From Garcia nutans (lineage: Eukaryota; Streptophyta; Magnoliopsida; Malpighiales; Euphorbiaceae), in assembly GCA_947685225.1 (NCBI GenBank), contig CANTUV010000010.1, positions 2,294,001 to 2,358,000 on the forward strand: a DNA stretch of 64,000 nt, read 5' to 3'. Shown one piece after another: positions 14,000 to 26,240 of this stretch. The number at the start of each line of letters is the position of its first letter. The stretch's first letter is position 1. The notes under the pieces are model-generated. The model worked only from the letters and a program-made list of their open reading frames with translations. It did not search any database and was not told the DNA's origin. The translations under genes and the position numbers were made by a program.

Positions 14000-14897
14000 A
14001 AGGCTTTTAAGAGGTTAGAGGAAGATGATGGGGATTACTTGGCTTATTTTATGGAGGATGAGAAGAGAGGGACACCACCAATGAGTTTTGATTGCGAGAA
14101 TGCCAAAAACTTTTTGCAATTTTTAAAAATATTTCACGATGTCACATTGGATATTTCTGGCTCATTGTACGTAACATCAAGTAATGCATTCCACCATCTA
14201 GCATTAACTGAATCTGAAATACAAAAATGGTGTTATAATTCAGATTCATTGTTAGGAATTATGACTGTAAACATGAAGAAAAAACATAAGAAATATTGGG
14301 GCAAAATTGAAAACATTAATTCTTTAATTTTTATTGGTAACATATTTGACCCTAGGAGCAAATTACAATATATTGTTTGGTCTTTGAATGATATTCATGG
14401 TCCAGAAGTTGCAAAGGGCATGACTAACAGGATTAAAACCCAACTGAATCGATTGTATGCATGGTATTCCAATATATACAAGCTTGTAACTTTTGTATCT
14501 AAAAATATAACTAGTCAATCATCAATTTCTAGTGAAGGGATAGGAATGGCAGCCTCAAAGGCTCGGGTAGCTACCTTTAGGAGTTTGGTGAAAAGCAAAC
14601 GTTGCTAGGTTTCCTGTGCTATCAAATTTAGCACGAGATGTGCTAATTGTTTTGATATCGACTGTGGCATCGGAGAGTGCTTTTAGCATAGGTGGTAGGG
14701 TATTGGATATTTTTAGGAGTTCTCTTTCTCCTAAAATGACCAAAGCTTTGATTTATACTCAAAATTGGATGAAGCCAATGATTTTTGAATTTGAACATTC
14801 TGAGTTTTTTGAAACACTTGAAGAATGCGAACAAATTGAATTAGATGATATGAAAAGTTTGTTTCTCTTTAATTTCTTATTGTTTTATTCTATTTAA
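14000..14897 (+). pseudogene. hAT-family transposase (RICESLEEPER/Ac-like), broken
   Basis: After an acceptor-like TTTCAG at 13999, the frame encodes KAFKRLEEDDGDYLAYF, then NAKNFLQFLKIFHDVTLDIS, SGSLYVTSSNAFHH and KKYWGKIENINSLIFIGNIF. This is the RNase-H-fold part of plant hAT transposases. The first frame ends at 14608. The next frame (from about 14590) gives ARFPVLSNLARDVL and STVASESAFSIGGRVLD, the C-terminal hAT dimerisation motif. So there is a frame change near 14600. The DPRSKLQY motif is present, but the stretch that normally links it to the dimerisation domain is shortened. The N-terminal BED zinc finger is missing; a short ATG-led piece at 13428 may be what remains of an earlier exon. 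No active product is expected. Confidence 0.85.
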
Positions 14898-16723
14898 GAT
14901 AATCAATAATGGATTGTATTTTTTTTTATATTGTAGAACTCACTGGAGTGTGCAAGGAAACTACAAACAATGTTGCATCAGGTTCAGGGATTACAGTTAC
15001 AGAAATGGAGGTTCTTCAATGAAAGGTTGCTCATTATTTTGTTTTATAGTTCTATTTTTTTTTATTCTTCCTCTCTTCTGCTCTCCTTTCTTTTTCTACT
15101 TTTTTTAACGTAATTCATTTTAAAGGAATCATTTGATTCTTTCTTGTACTTGATGAACAATAACTTGACTATCATTTTATTTTTCTCCACTGTCCAGTAT
15201 AAGTTGTTCCTCTTTTTAGGTAGTTTTCTTGTGTTTTTTATATTTTTCTTTTGTTATGTATTATAAATTAATTGTGTATTTATTTTGGCAGAGATACTAA
15301 TTAATGACAGAGAGAAATGTGTATCTGTTGATTTTTGCTTTGGGATAAAGATGGATTACTTATTTTGTGAGTAACTATATTATTTGTAGTATGTTATTTT
15401 TTTGAATTCTTATTTTCCTTGTTTTGAGTATGGTTAGTGTGTATATCATGTGAGTTATGTAGTTTTGTTGTGGTTGGTGGAATTTTTAGTTGGATTTCCT
15501 TTTTGTTACTGCAACAATGTGATTTAGGTTATATGTGGAGTTTTATTTGTTCTGTGTATTTCAAATGTAATACATTTTCATTGATTCATTATTGAGGTTT
15601 GTTAATTATCTGACTTGTTACTTGATGATTTTTATTAGTTTATTTACTGAAATAGGATTATTTTAAGTTGTTAGTGAAAATTTATGTTATTGTTGGTATT
15701 TTTAGTGATTTATGATCTGACATGTTAGATACTTATTTTTGTTAGTTGATTTTACTCAAATATGATTGTGTTTAGTTGTTGGTGAAAAAATGTGTTATTG
15801 TTGGTATCCTTAGTGATTTGTTTGCTGATATGATTTACTGATTTTTTTTATTGTGTTTCTCCTATTTCTGAAATATATTTTCTATTATTGCAGGTCAAGC
15901 AAGTGATTGTCATGTTTCTTCCAATCACTAGTTTGTAGTTTCTGTGGTGTATAATCTAGTTCCTCAATTGTTTTTTGCTCTCATTGATATATATATATGT
16001 ATATATATATATTGATTTTGTAGTTTTAGTGCTTTTTATTTTATTTTATTTTAATTAGAAAGCACTAAAACTATTAAATGGATACAATTTATTTTTTGTA
16101 GTTGTAGTTTTAGTGCTTTGTGTTTTTTGTTAAATCAGAAAGTACTAAAATTTGATCAGAATTATGTATATATTTTTTGTTGCTTCCTGCTTGCATGATT
16201 GAAGGTGGTAAGGGTAAGCTACTGATCATTTGCATTTCATATGTTTGAAGTTTGAATATTATTGATCAATTGCAGATATCATTTTTGTATTTTGTAAATG
16301 GATTTGAATATAGAATATTAATTTATTTAGTTGTACATATTAGCATTTTTGTAAATAGGTTTAAAATCTAGAATATTAATTTCAGTTGATTGTAAATGAT
16401 GTTAAAAAAAAGTTACCATAGTTGCAGTGCAAAAAAAAAAGATGAGAAAAAATGAATCTTTAAGAATAAAATGACTGAACTTTTAAAAATTACGTGGATT
16501 CTGATAAAAAAATCTTGTAAAAATGAAGCCCAAAAGTAAAGCCCAAAGGATCAATCCAATCCAAAATGAACCGCTATAATCCGTCCGAAACTGAAATTGA
16601 TACGGTCGGTCGAGATGATAGTAACTTTGGTCGAGATCGGTTTTATAAAATACTTTTCTAACAGATTCGGTCGGGTGGAGATATGCTCCAAATTCGATCA
16701 AACCTGACCTATGTCCATCTCTA

Positions 16724-16731
16724 GGAGAAAT
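16724..16731. repeat. right target-site duplication of the hAT element
   Basis: GGAGAAAT, identical to 11530-11537. Confidence 0.85.
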
Positions 16732-19700
16732 ATGGCTTTAAGCCTTTAACAAAGATGGAATTTGTAACTTTGCTGCTTTTATATTTCAATCATTTCCATG
16801 TTTAGTTGTCTAATTCAATTGAAGATTGAACATCATTTTGCCCCCATAATACTTTTTTTTTTCATCTTTAATCTCAAACACTTGCTGTAATTATATATAT
16901 ATATATATATATTTAAATTAGGAGGCCCAATAAATAATTACGTACTCTAGACTAAATAAAATTTAAAAATTTCCTTTGGAGTCAATGAAAAATAATTTCT
17001 CGTCATCTAATTTCTTTGAATCTAAAAAAACTGAAAATTTATATAATAGTAAATGTTTTAGTTTATATTGAAATATATATATTATTTTTATTATAATTTT
17101 TAGAATGATTGATAAAAAAAAATATACTCATTATAAAATAATTACTCCCTTTGTTCTACTTCAGGTATCGTGTAAGATTTTTTTTTTCCACTTCAATTTG
17201 TTTAAGATAGTATTAATTATAAAACTTTAAATTTATCCTTATGAAATAAAGTTACTAATTAATAAAGAGAAAATAGTTAAAAGGGATAATTAAGTAAAAT
17301 ATTATAAAAATTTTAATCACTAATGATTATTTTGATTTGTATATATATAATACTAAAACAGATAATACTAGCATAATATTATACCGTGTGAAATAATATT
17401 AATATTTTTAAAATATTAAATTAAATTATTAATTATTATAATAGATAATTAATTAATTGTTATAGATATTTATTTAGAGTCCAAATAAAATTAAAATATC
17501 ATATTTAATATTGATAATAATTAATTACCATCTAATAATATATTTATTTTTTTAAATAATTAATAGAATATTTATCAAATAATTAGTTATTTATCTAATA
17601 ATGTAAATAAATTTTTTGAATGCAAAATAAAATTTTATTAATAAATCAAAAATGTATATTTATAAAGTACAAATAAAATTATGCAATTTTAAAGTACACA
17701 AGATGCACATAATTAATGAAGTTATTATATTTCTTTGGACTCTATGAAGTTTTTATTGCAAACAGTAGATAATGGTAACATGTCTCGGGTAATCTGACTT
17801 TTAGCGGGATACTCATTTTATTTGTTATCTATAATTATCTTTCATACCATTAGGACTTCTCCATTAGAGAATGATAGATAACCTCCATTAGAGAAGAATA
17901 AACTTCCATTGAAAGAGAACATAAAACATTTAAATAAAGAATAATAAAACTCCATAATAAAATTTAATTTATATTCAATTTTATTATAAAATGTAGAGCA
18001 ATACAAAATAAAAATAAAAATTAAATTTCAGATTTATATTGATCTGAAAAATATTTTGAAGGCAAGCCATATAATAAAAATACACAAAACTAAAAAAATA
18101 ATAAAACAAATTAAAACAAATGAAGATGGACGGGCTACCGTCTGTTAATAAACTGACGGCAGCCCCACTCTCAAATTAAAAAAGAGAAAAAATCTAAGAG
18201 AATTCAGAAAAAAAGAATGTGGCTAAGGTTTATATTTTTTTAATTATTAATATTATAAATTAATTTTTAAAATATTAAATTTATTATTATTTAGAGAGTT
18301 TAAATAAGATTATAATATTAATACTAATAATAATTAGTTATTATATATTATATAAAAAATTAAGTATTAATAATAATATAAATTAATTTTTAGAATAATT
18401 ATATTTGAAAGAACATTATTTTTTAATAAATTGGCATAATGTGTATCATATAATTTTTAATTTAAAAAATAAAATTATATACATATTACTTGCAATATTT
18501 TAATTGAACTTTTTATATCTTACTTTTTATCTTCAGCTTAAAAAAATTTTTTACAAATTTTTTTCCTTACTTTTCTTCACTTTTTCAAGTATTTAATTTT
18601 TATATTATATTATAAAATAATATATTTTTCCTCATTTATATTCACAGCACCATATAAATAATAAGAAGTGTTCTGTCTATAATCAATATACATTAGAAAT
18701 TTTCAACATAACTCATAAAATATTCAAAAAGATAATTTGAGAAAGTAAATAATTTTTATTTTTATTTAAAAATCATATCCGCATGAGCATATTCTTTATA
18801 TGTTTCAATATATATACATATTTTTTTCATAAAAGGTTAATAATATGATTTTTTGAATAATTTATTTTCATGTTAATTTACTTTGTTAAAAAAATTTAAA
18901 ATATTAAAATTATAATAATTCGTATATGTATTAAACATCAATAATACTAATTCTATAAATAATATTAATGGTTTAGTATGTTAATTTTCTAATCTTTAAA
19001 TCAATCATTAAATAAGTAAAAATTATTTATAATTATCAATCTTTTTATATTTTTATTTAAAATTATTATAAGATTTTAAAATTATTATATGTATATAGAT
19101 TGATTGAAAATTCATGCAGTATTGTGTATGATAAATTTTAATAAAAATTTGTATATTTATTAATGACAAATATTTTAATAAGACATACTCAAAGCATGTT
19201 AACTACCGCCGAAGAACCAGTCAAAAAAAAAAAAAAAAAAAACTACCGCCGAAGAATTCCAAAACCTCAACTTTCAATGGACCAACAATTCTTGATTATA
19301 TCAAAAAATAAAAGAAAAAATAACACTACCCTCCGTATTTTAAAAAAAAATTTATTCTATTAACATAGTTATTTTAGTTATTTTATCATAAACTCATTAT
19401 AAACTGCATAAAATTTATAAACTCATAATAAATTTATTATAAACTCATTATAAACTAATAAAAATTTGATATTTTAATAAATATTTTATAAATTCTAGTA
19501 TTTTAATAAATAATATATAAATATGATAAATTTAATTTTTTTTTATATTTTTGTCAAAAGCCCAAAAGAAAATAATTTAGGGCTTATTACAAAAATAACC
19601 AAAAAAGTGGGAGTTGTTTCAAATTTACGGAGCTTACAAAATTTTTTCAAATGCATGATAAACAAAATTTTAACTTGCAAAAATACGAAAACTGGGTTTT

Positions 19701-20125
19701 CTTTGTTTTTCAATTTTTTTTGTAATGATTTTTTTTTATTTTTTCTTTGTATAACATGTAATATACGCAATTAATAACTTTAAAATCTCAATATTTTAAA
19801 GTTAATTTTAGTAAATTAATTAACAATAATAATTTTTTTACCTCCATTGAATATATAGTTTTATTTCATATATTAAAATTAATGCATGATAAGGCATATT
19901 TATTTACATGACTCTTTATCTAATAAAAATTAATTAATTATAAATTAATTAAACTCTATTCTGCATTCATATAAATTAATTAATCAAAATGTGAGAGTGG
20001 CATAAATATTAATTTAAAATTAAGTATTTTAATTTTAATTTTTTATTGATGATGATTTAACTAAAAAAGTTAAAATCATTTTAACTATTTTTATAGTGTA
20101 AAAGTAATTTAAAATTATTTTATTT
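16732..20125. other. AT-rich intergenic region without a supported gene
   Basis: It holds a TA microsatellite (16893-16912), poly-A runs and a striking hairpin at 18132-18165. The open frames near 19163 and 19523 are low-complexity and lie in A-rich sequence. I see no gene or identifiable transposon. Confidence 0.55.
18132..18165. repeat. 34-nt near-perfect hairpin in AT-rich DNA
   Basis: The left arm GGGCTACCGTCTGTT and the complement of the right arm GGGCTGCCGTCAGTT differ at two of 15 positions, with an AATA loop. It is the only GC-rich stretch for hundreds of bases. It may be part of an old inverted-repeat element or a small RNA source; nothing identifies it further. Confidence 0.5.
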
Positions 20126-21440
20126 AAAATTATACCCATACATATATTCATATATATGCGGATATATACCTAAATATACTCGCATATATTATTATTCTTT
20201 AGTTAAAGTATATGTAACATATATCGACTTATACATATATATAACATATATATCTAATTATATATAATATATTTCCATATATATTTATGTATACATACAT
20301 ATATATAACATATATATATATATCTAGTTATATATAACATATATCGACATATATTTATATATATATAACATACATATGTATCTAATTATATATAACATAT
20401 ACCAATATATACTGAAATATATCAATATATACGGATATATATTATTATGCTTTAATTAAAATATATATAACATATGCAAATATATACTTATATATATATA
20501 ACATATATATATATCTAATTATATATAACATATACCTACATATAATATTATTTTTTAGTTAAAATATGTATAATATATACTAATATATACCGACAGATAT
20601 TAATATATACTTTTATATATTTAATATATATCTAGTTATATATAACACATACTGATATATACTAATATATACCAACGTATACGTACATATATATAACATA
20701 TATATATCTAGTTATATTTAACATATACTAACATATATCACCATATATTATTATTTTTTAGTTAAAGTGTATGTAATATATACCGATATATATTTATATA
20801 TATACACATATATTATTATTTTTAATTAAAATATACATAATATATATCTATATATACCAACGTATAAGTTGATATATAAAATATACCTATATATATAAAT
20901 AATACAATGATATATGCACAAATATTATAAAAAAAGAAAATAATCATAACTCGGTATATATTACATATATATATAGTTATATATAACATATAATGATATA
21001 TACCCACACATATCTATATATACTAAATTAAAAATATTAAATTAAGTTTTTATTTATATGTAATATATATCAATATATAACTAAAATATATTTACCTATA
21101 TATAATATATATAACTTTTTTTTTGTAATTTTTTAATTTTAAATCATATATCAATATATGTTGATATATATTAGTATATGTGGTTATATGTCGGTATATA
21201 TTATATATATTTTAATGTTATATATTGGTATATGTTGATGTATGTCAGTATATGTTGGTACATGTTGATATATGTCATAATTTATTATAAATATTTTAAT
21301 GGTATATATTAGTATACGTTGATATATATCGATATATATTACATATATTTTAATGATATATATTGATATATATATATCAGTATATATTGATATATATTAC
21401 ATATATTTTAATGGTATATATTGATATATGTGTTGGATTA
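20126..21440. repeat. AT-rich minisatellite field with inverted halves
   Basis: About 1.3 kb of degenerate repeats built from TATATATAACATATA, TCTAGTTATATATAACATAT and CATATACTAATATATACC, with recurring TTATTATTTTTTAGTTAAA blocks. From about 21140 onward the motifs appear in the opposite sense (TTGGTATATGTTGATATAT, TTACATATATTTTAATG), so the two halves could pair as a long imperfect hairpin. The open frames inside encode only I/Y/T-rich low-complexity peptides. Confidence 0.8.
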
Positions 21441-24400
21441 GAGAGAAATAAGAGTAAATAAATATTATGTGTTTAATTATATATAATATATTTATATATA
21501 AATAGAAATGTAATATAAATATTTTTAATTTAATATTTTAAAATTTAAGTTGAAATTTATCTTAAAAAAATAAAAAAATAAATAGTATAAAAATACAAAA
21601 CAAAAAAAAAACAAAAAATAAAAGATTTATAAAAATTAAAAAAAAACAGTGGTCACATCATGAAAATATAAAAAATAAAAGATGTTATGATAATATTGTG
21701 AAGCAAAAAATAATAATTTTTCAAAAAAAAAAAGTAGTAAGTAGCTACAAAATAGGCAAATTCATATAAAATGAAAAAAAAACCATAATTTCGTAAAAAT
21801 GAAAACAACAAAATATATATAATTGTAAAAAAAAAATTATAACCGTATTAATAAAATTTAAAGATAAAAAATCATACACGGTGTAATTTCCTAGACGATT
21901 TATTCATCACTTTGTTGAAAATTTTAAATTATTATTAATATTGGCCAGCAACTCTTGATTGGTAAGCTTCGAAAATTATTTACAAGGTCTAATTAGATAG
22001 GTATAATATAATTGTATATATTAACATAGTTTTCAAGCCTACCAAATTAGACTTTGTTTATAAAAAAAAAAAAACTTACCAAATTAGACCTATTTAGAAC
22101 ATATAGTTTTTCACACTTATCAATAACATAAGAAAGAGACTTTCACTTAAATTTTAAGTTCAAATCTAAATATTTCTTATCTCGTATATAATTAATAAAA
22201 AAAACGTAAGAAAGAAAGTTGAAAAAATTCTTTCACATTGTGGAAGCCAACACCAACATGGTATATATATAAAAAATTTTCAGGAGAATTTACGGCTGAA
22301 AGCAACACTAAACACAATATTAACCAATGAATTAGGGATTAATTTATCACTTTAATTAATTGTCTTTAATCTTTGTTTATTATAAGTGTAATTAAATAGT
22401 TTTGAAGCACTAACGCATGGAATCTTAACCTCTTCAAATTCTTATAAAATTTCCAACTTTTCATTGAAACATTTTCAGACTAGACTTCATATCTTTAACA
22501 TAATTACTTTTATATTCATGGCTAAGTTTGAATATGGTATGAGATTATATGTTCTAAGGATGGACTCAAATTTCATAATTTCGTCCATATATATTTATGT
22601 GTGTGTGGTATTTTACAAAACATATTTATATCAGAATAATTTCATAAAAAATGAGTAAAATATCGAGCAAAAATTGATAATATTTGAATAGATTTCAAAG
22701 AATTTCAAACCAAAAAAGTAATTCAAAATTTTTTATTCGGAATTCACATATTGTTGAAAAAAAAATTATAAATTGGTCAAAAATTATAAAATAACGATGC
22801 ATATTTATTAATATTAATTACTGTGAAATATGTTAAGAGAAATTATTGAGATTAATCCATATTAAAGTTTTTTTTATGCTTTAATTTTATTTTTCTTTCT
22901 TAAAGTTTTTCTTTTTTTTTTTAGTTTGATTCATGTTTTCTTATGCTTTTTATAATTTTTTCGTGCAATTTCAAGTAGATAGGAAGTACAGAAGTTATTC
23001 AGAAGCTAATTTCATGGAATTATATATAGAACTTTATAAACTTAAGTATTTTATAGATATTTTTTCATATTTCAATTTATGACTATTCAACTTATCCATT
23101 TATATAATATTTCTCAAAATTTTATTTAATATTTTCATGTTTAGAGATTAATTTTTTTAAATTAATATTAAAATATATCAATATTATATCTAGATATCTA
23201 AACTCTTATTTAAGTGTTGGCTCCAACGAATCTAATTAGTAAAAATTGTAGGTATCACATCACTTGAGAAATTTAGGGAGTTCTCCACCTAATTAATATG
23301 AATACTTTTTATAAAATTTTTACTTAAAAAAATAGATTTTTTTTATAATTTAATTGAGTTCTTCTCATTAAATAATTGATCTTATTTATATTCGCTTTAT
23401 ATTCTTTCCTATCCTATTATTCCTATACGTATATAGCCATGTGGCATTACTAATATGATACCCTCAAATGTTTGTTCTTATCAACAATAGTTGGTATAAA
23501 AAAAATTCAAAAATAATAAAATTAATAAGATAAAAGTGAAAAAAGGACTAAAATTCCTGAAACAAACGTCCGATCTTGGAACTTGTTACAGCAGAATAAA
23601 CAAGCTAAATAAAATATTAATTATGCTTCATTCGGCGATCAAGCAATTATTATTATTATTCTTACTAGAATTTTTAAAACTGTATGTTATTATTATTTTT
23701 TAAATTTTATAATAATTTTAAATAAATAATTATTTGTTTATAATTTTAAAAAATAAAATTAGTGTATATAGAAATAAATCTAAGTAAAGTTAGTATATAT
23801 ATTAATTTAATAATAATTAAAATTATATATTTAGTGATTTTAGATCAACTAATAAATTAACTTGCATATTAACTACTTAATTTATTATTATATTAACCAT
23901 AAAATTAATATCATAAAAAAATTATATTAATAAAAACGTATCTTAATTTATGAATTATGTAAATATAATTATAAATAATTTTATTTTTATATTAACTATT
24001 TTATTTATAAATTATGTTTCATACATCATCTATTATATACACAATAATATAAATAAACTTCAAATAAGACATATAATTAAAAAATTACAATAATCATATA
24101 AATAAAAATGAAGTTAATCATAATCAGAGTCATAATTTTAATAATATCTTAATCTTATTAAAATATTTAAATAATTATCAAATAAATATATTATTATAAT
24201 ATGATATTATAATAAATAATATAATATTATAGATAAATATTAAATTTATTATTTATTAGAATAGATAATTAATTAATTATTAGATGTATTTATTTGAAAA
24301 GTCTAAATATAATTATAATATTATATATATTTGATATTAATAATAAGAATTATTATCCAATAAATTAATAAGCTATTAAAAATTAATCTCTTATCTCTTT

Positions 24401-24753
24401 GAATATTTATATTTAGATAAATAAATATCTATTATAATAAATAATAAATAAATAATAAATTAATTTTAAAAAATTTGATCAGATTGTGGTATAATATTGT
24501 GTCAATGACAATTATTTTAATATTATATATATATATTTTTTTATAATTCATACAATTATTGTTTTAATGAGCGCAATTATGTTAATAGGACAATTACATG
24601 AATTTTAAATTATATGTTCATGACTGTAAATTTCTATAAATTTCTAATTAACTGATGGTATATGATTAAAGGGGTTCAAAAAATTCTTAAAATTTTAGCT
24701 CTATTTCACAAAATTTTTGCTAGATAAAGTGTTGTTGGAGCATATATATATAT
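21441..24753. other. AT-rich intergenic region without a supported gene
   Basis: About 3.3 kb with A-rich low-complexity stretches (21560-21850) and no gene, RNA or transposon that I can support. Confidence 0.55.
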
Positions 24754-24815
24754 AGGGTTCGCTAAAACGCTCTGCTAGGGTTCGCTGAAACGCTCTGCTA
24801 GGGTTCGCTGAAATG
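24754..24815 (+). repeat. 23-bp tandem repeats in the LINE 5' UTR
   Basis: Two full units and one partial unit of AGGGTTCGCTGAAACGCTCT plus GCT, at 24754, 24777 and 24800. The first unit has one base change. The last runs into a possible ORF1 start codon at 24813. Confidence 0.85.
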
Positions 24816-26240
24816 CTCACTACGGCAACCACTTCTTCCGACAGGGACCCTCTGTGTCTCATGCTGATAGACTATTTTCGGAAGCAAATTTGGGAGCCTT
24901 GGAGATTTTGGATTCAAGATTTAAAGGGTATCCCTCTGTTGCGTTTTCTCAAAAAGATATTGAGGAATTTGCTCGGCCATTCAAGCATGCATTAATCGGC
25001 CATTTCTCCTCTGGCAGACCATCGATGAAAGAATTACAGAAAGGTTTCGACTCGATTGGTTTCAGGGGACCTTTCTCGATCGGACTACTGGATGATTTGG
25101 ATGTGCTTATTAATTTTCAAACAGAGGACGACTTCTTGCGCAGCTGGTTACGACAACTATGGTTCTTCAATGGGTTTGGCATGCGCGTTTTCAAATGGAC
25201 TCCAGAATATAACCCATCCTGTGACAGTCCGATCTATCCAATTTGGGTCTCGATGAACGGTTTGCCAATTCATCTTTTCCACAAACGAGCTCTGTTCTCT
25301 ATTGCAAGCCGGATTGGAGTTCCATTAAAAATTGATGCAGCTACCGCTTCTCTTTCCAGACCTTCAACAGCTCGGGTATGTATTGAAATTGACTTGTCTT
25401 GTGTCTTGCCTGATAAAATCTGGATAGGAGATGAAAATTCTGGTTTTTTCCAAAACATTTTGTATGAAAATTTGCCAAAATTTTGTAATCGTTGTTTCAA
25501 ATTGGGCCACTTAATGACCAATTGTGCTGCTGACAATGATATGGTTACTGATACTAAAGGTATTGAGGCTGTTAAATCAGAAAGAATTTGGATTCCTAAA
25601 ACTAATTCTCGGACTGTTAACTCTACAATCACTGACAAAGCCAAATCTGTTCAATGTGAAGTTGCTAAAGCTAATTGTGATAAGATTGTTTCTGAGAAGG
25701 TTGAGCATGATTTGAATACTGCCATTCCAACAATAAATTCAAACTCTATTTCCTTACATGAAATCCAACACTAATGATAAGGGCAAGGGCAGATTAGAAG
25801 TATCTTCTATAGAGGGAATTGTTGATGCTACTGAGCGCAAGGATGTAGCCTCAGAAAATTTGATTTTTGATACCCAGAAGCTCTTTATTACTGCCCCAGC
25901 TGCTATTAGTATTGAGGAGAGAGTTTTAGAAGATGATTCTGGCTTTCAAACTGTTAAATCTCGTCGTGGCCGTTCTAAAAAGAATGTCTTAGGTCTTGAG
26001 ATAGTTAGTGAATCAGACATTGATTTGGATGAAACTCAAGCTCAAACTGAAACCAAATCAGACCAAGATACTGCTGTTGTTAACAAAAAGAAAAGGGGTT
26101 GGCCCAAAGGGAAAAAACGAACTACAATAGGAAGCTCTTCTGAACCCAATTCTGCTGGAATAGTTTCTCCCATTGAAGGTATTTCGGTTACTTTACCTAT
26201 CTCTAATTCGGTTCAAAATTTTGCTTCCTTGGATCAATGA
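24813..26240 (+). pseudogene. LINE ORF1, gag-like protein with DUF4283 and CCHC knuckle, frameshifted
   Basis: The frame from 24854 to 25774 encodes a DUF4283-type region (SWLRQLWFFNGFGMRVFKW, PIYPIWVSMNGLPIH) followed by the CX2CX4HX4C zinc knuckle CNRCFKLGHLMTNC near residues 216-229. This architecture is typical of plant L1 ORF1 and binds the element's RNA. Two breaks are visible. The ATG at 24813 is in another frame and seems to join near 24848. The frame ending at 25774 continues in a different frame from 25758 to 26240, a lysine-rich, low-complexity tail (KKKRGWPKGKKR). The last codons overlap the ORF2 start. Confidence 0.85.

Larger units (their letters stand above)
11538..16723 (+). 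mobile_element. hAT DNA transposon, 5.2 kb, with 8-bp target-site duplication
   Basis: The element is flanked by the identical 8-bp direct repeat GGAGAAAT at 11530-11537 and 16724-16731, the size expected for hAT insertions. The ends are imperfect inverted repeats: CAGGGCTGGTCA on the left, and TAGAGATGGACA when the right end is read from the other strand. Subterminal regions on both sides carry CGGTCGGTCGAG/CGGGTGG-type motifs, where hAT transposases usually bind. Inside are a TATA box with a CT-rich leader (11794-12060) and a transposase remnant (14000-14897). Most of the remainder is AT-rich non-coding DNA, so the element is an inactive, internally rearranged copy. Confidence 0.85.

Noticed and set aside
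16483..16701. minus-strand 72-codon gene
   Set aside because: It lies in the subterminal repeat region of the hAT element; the frame is open by chance.
20822..21007. small membrane protein frame
   Set aside because: It is translation of the TATATA repeat field and gives only low-complexity I/Y residues.
24741..24753. TATATATA as a LINE target-site duplication
   Set aside because: Similar TA runs flank both ends but are too simple and too common here to prove a duplication.
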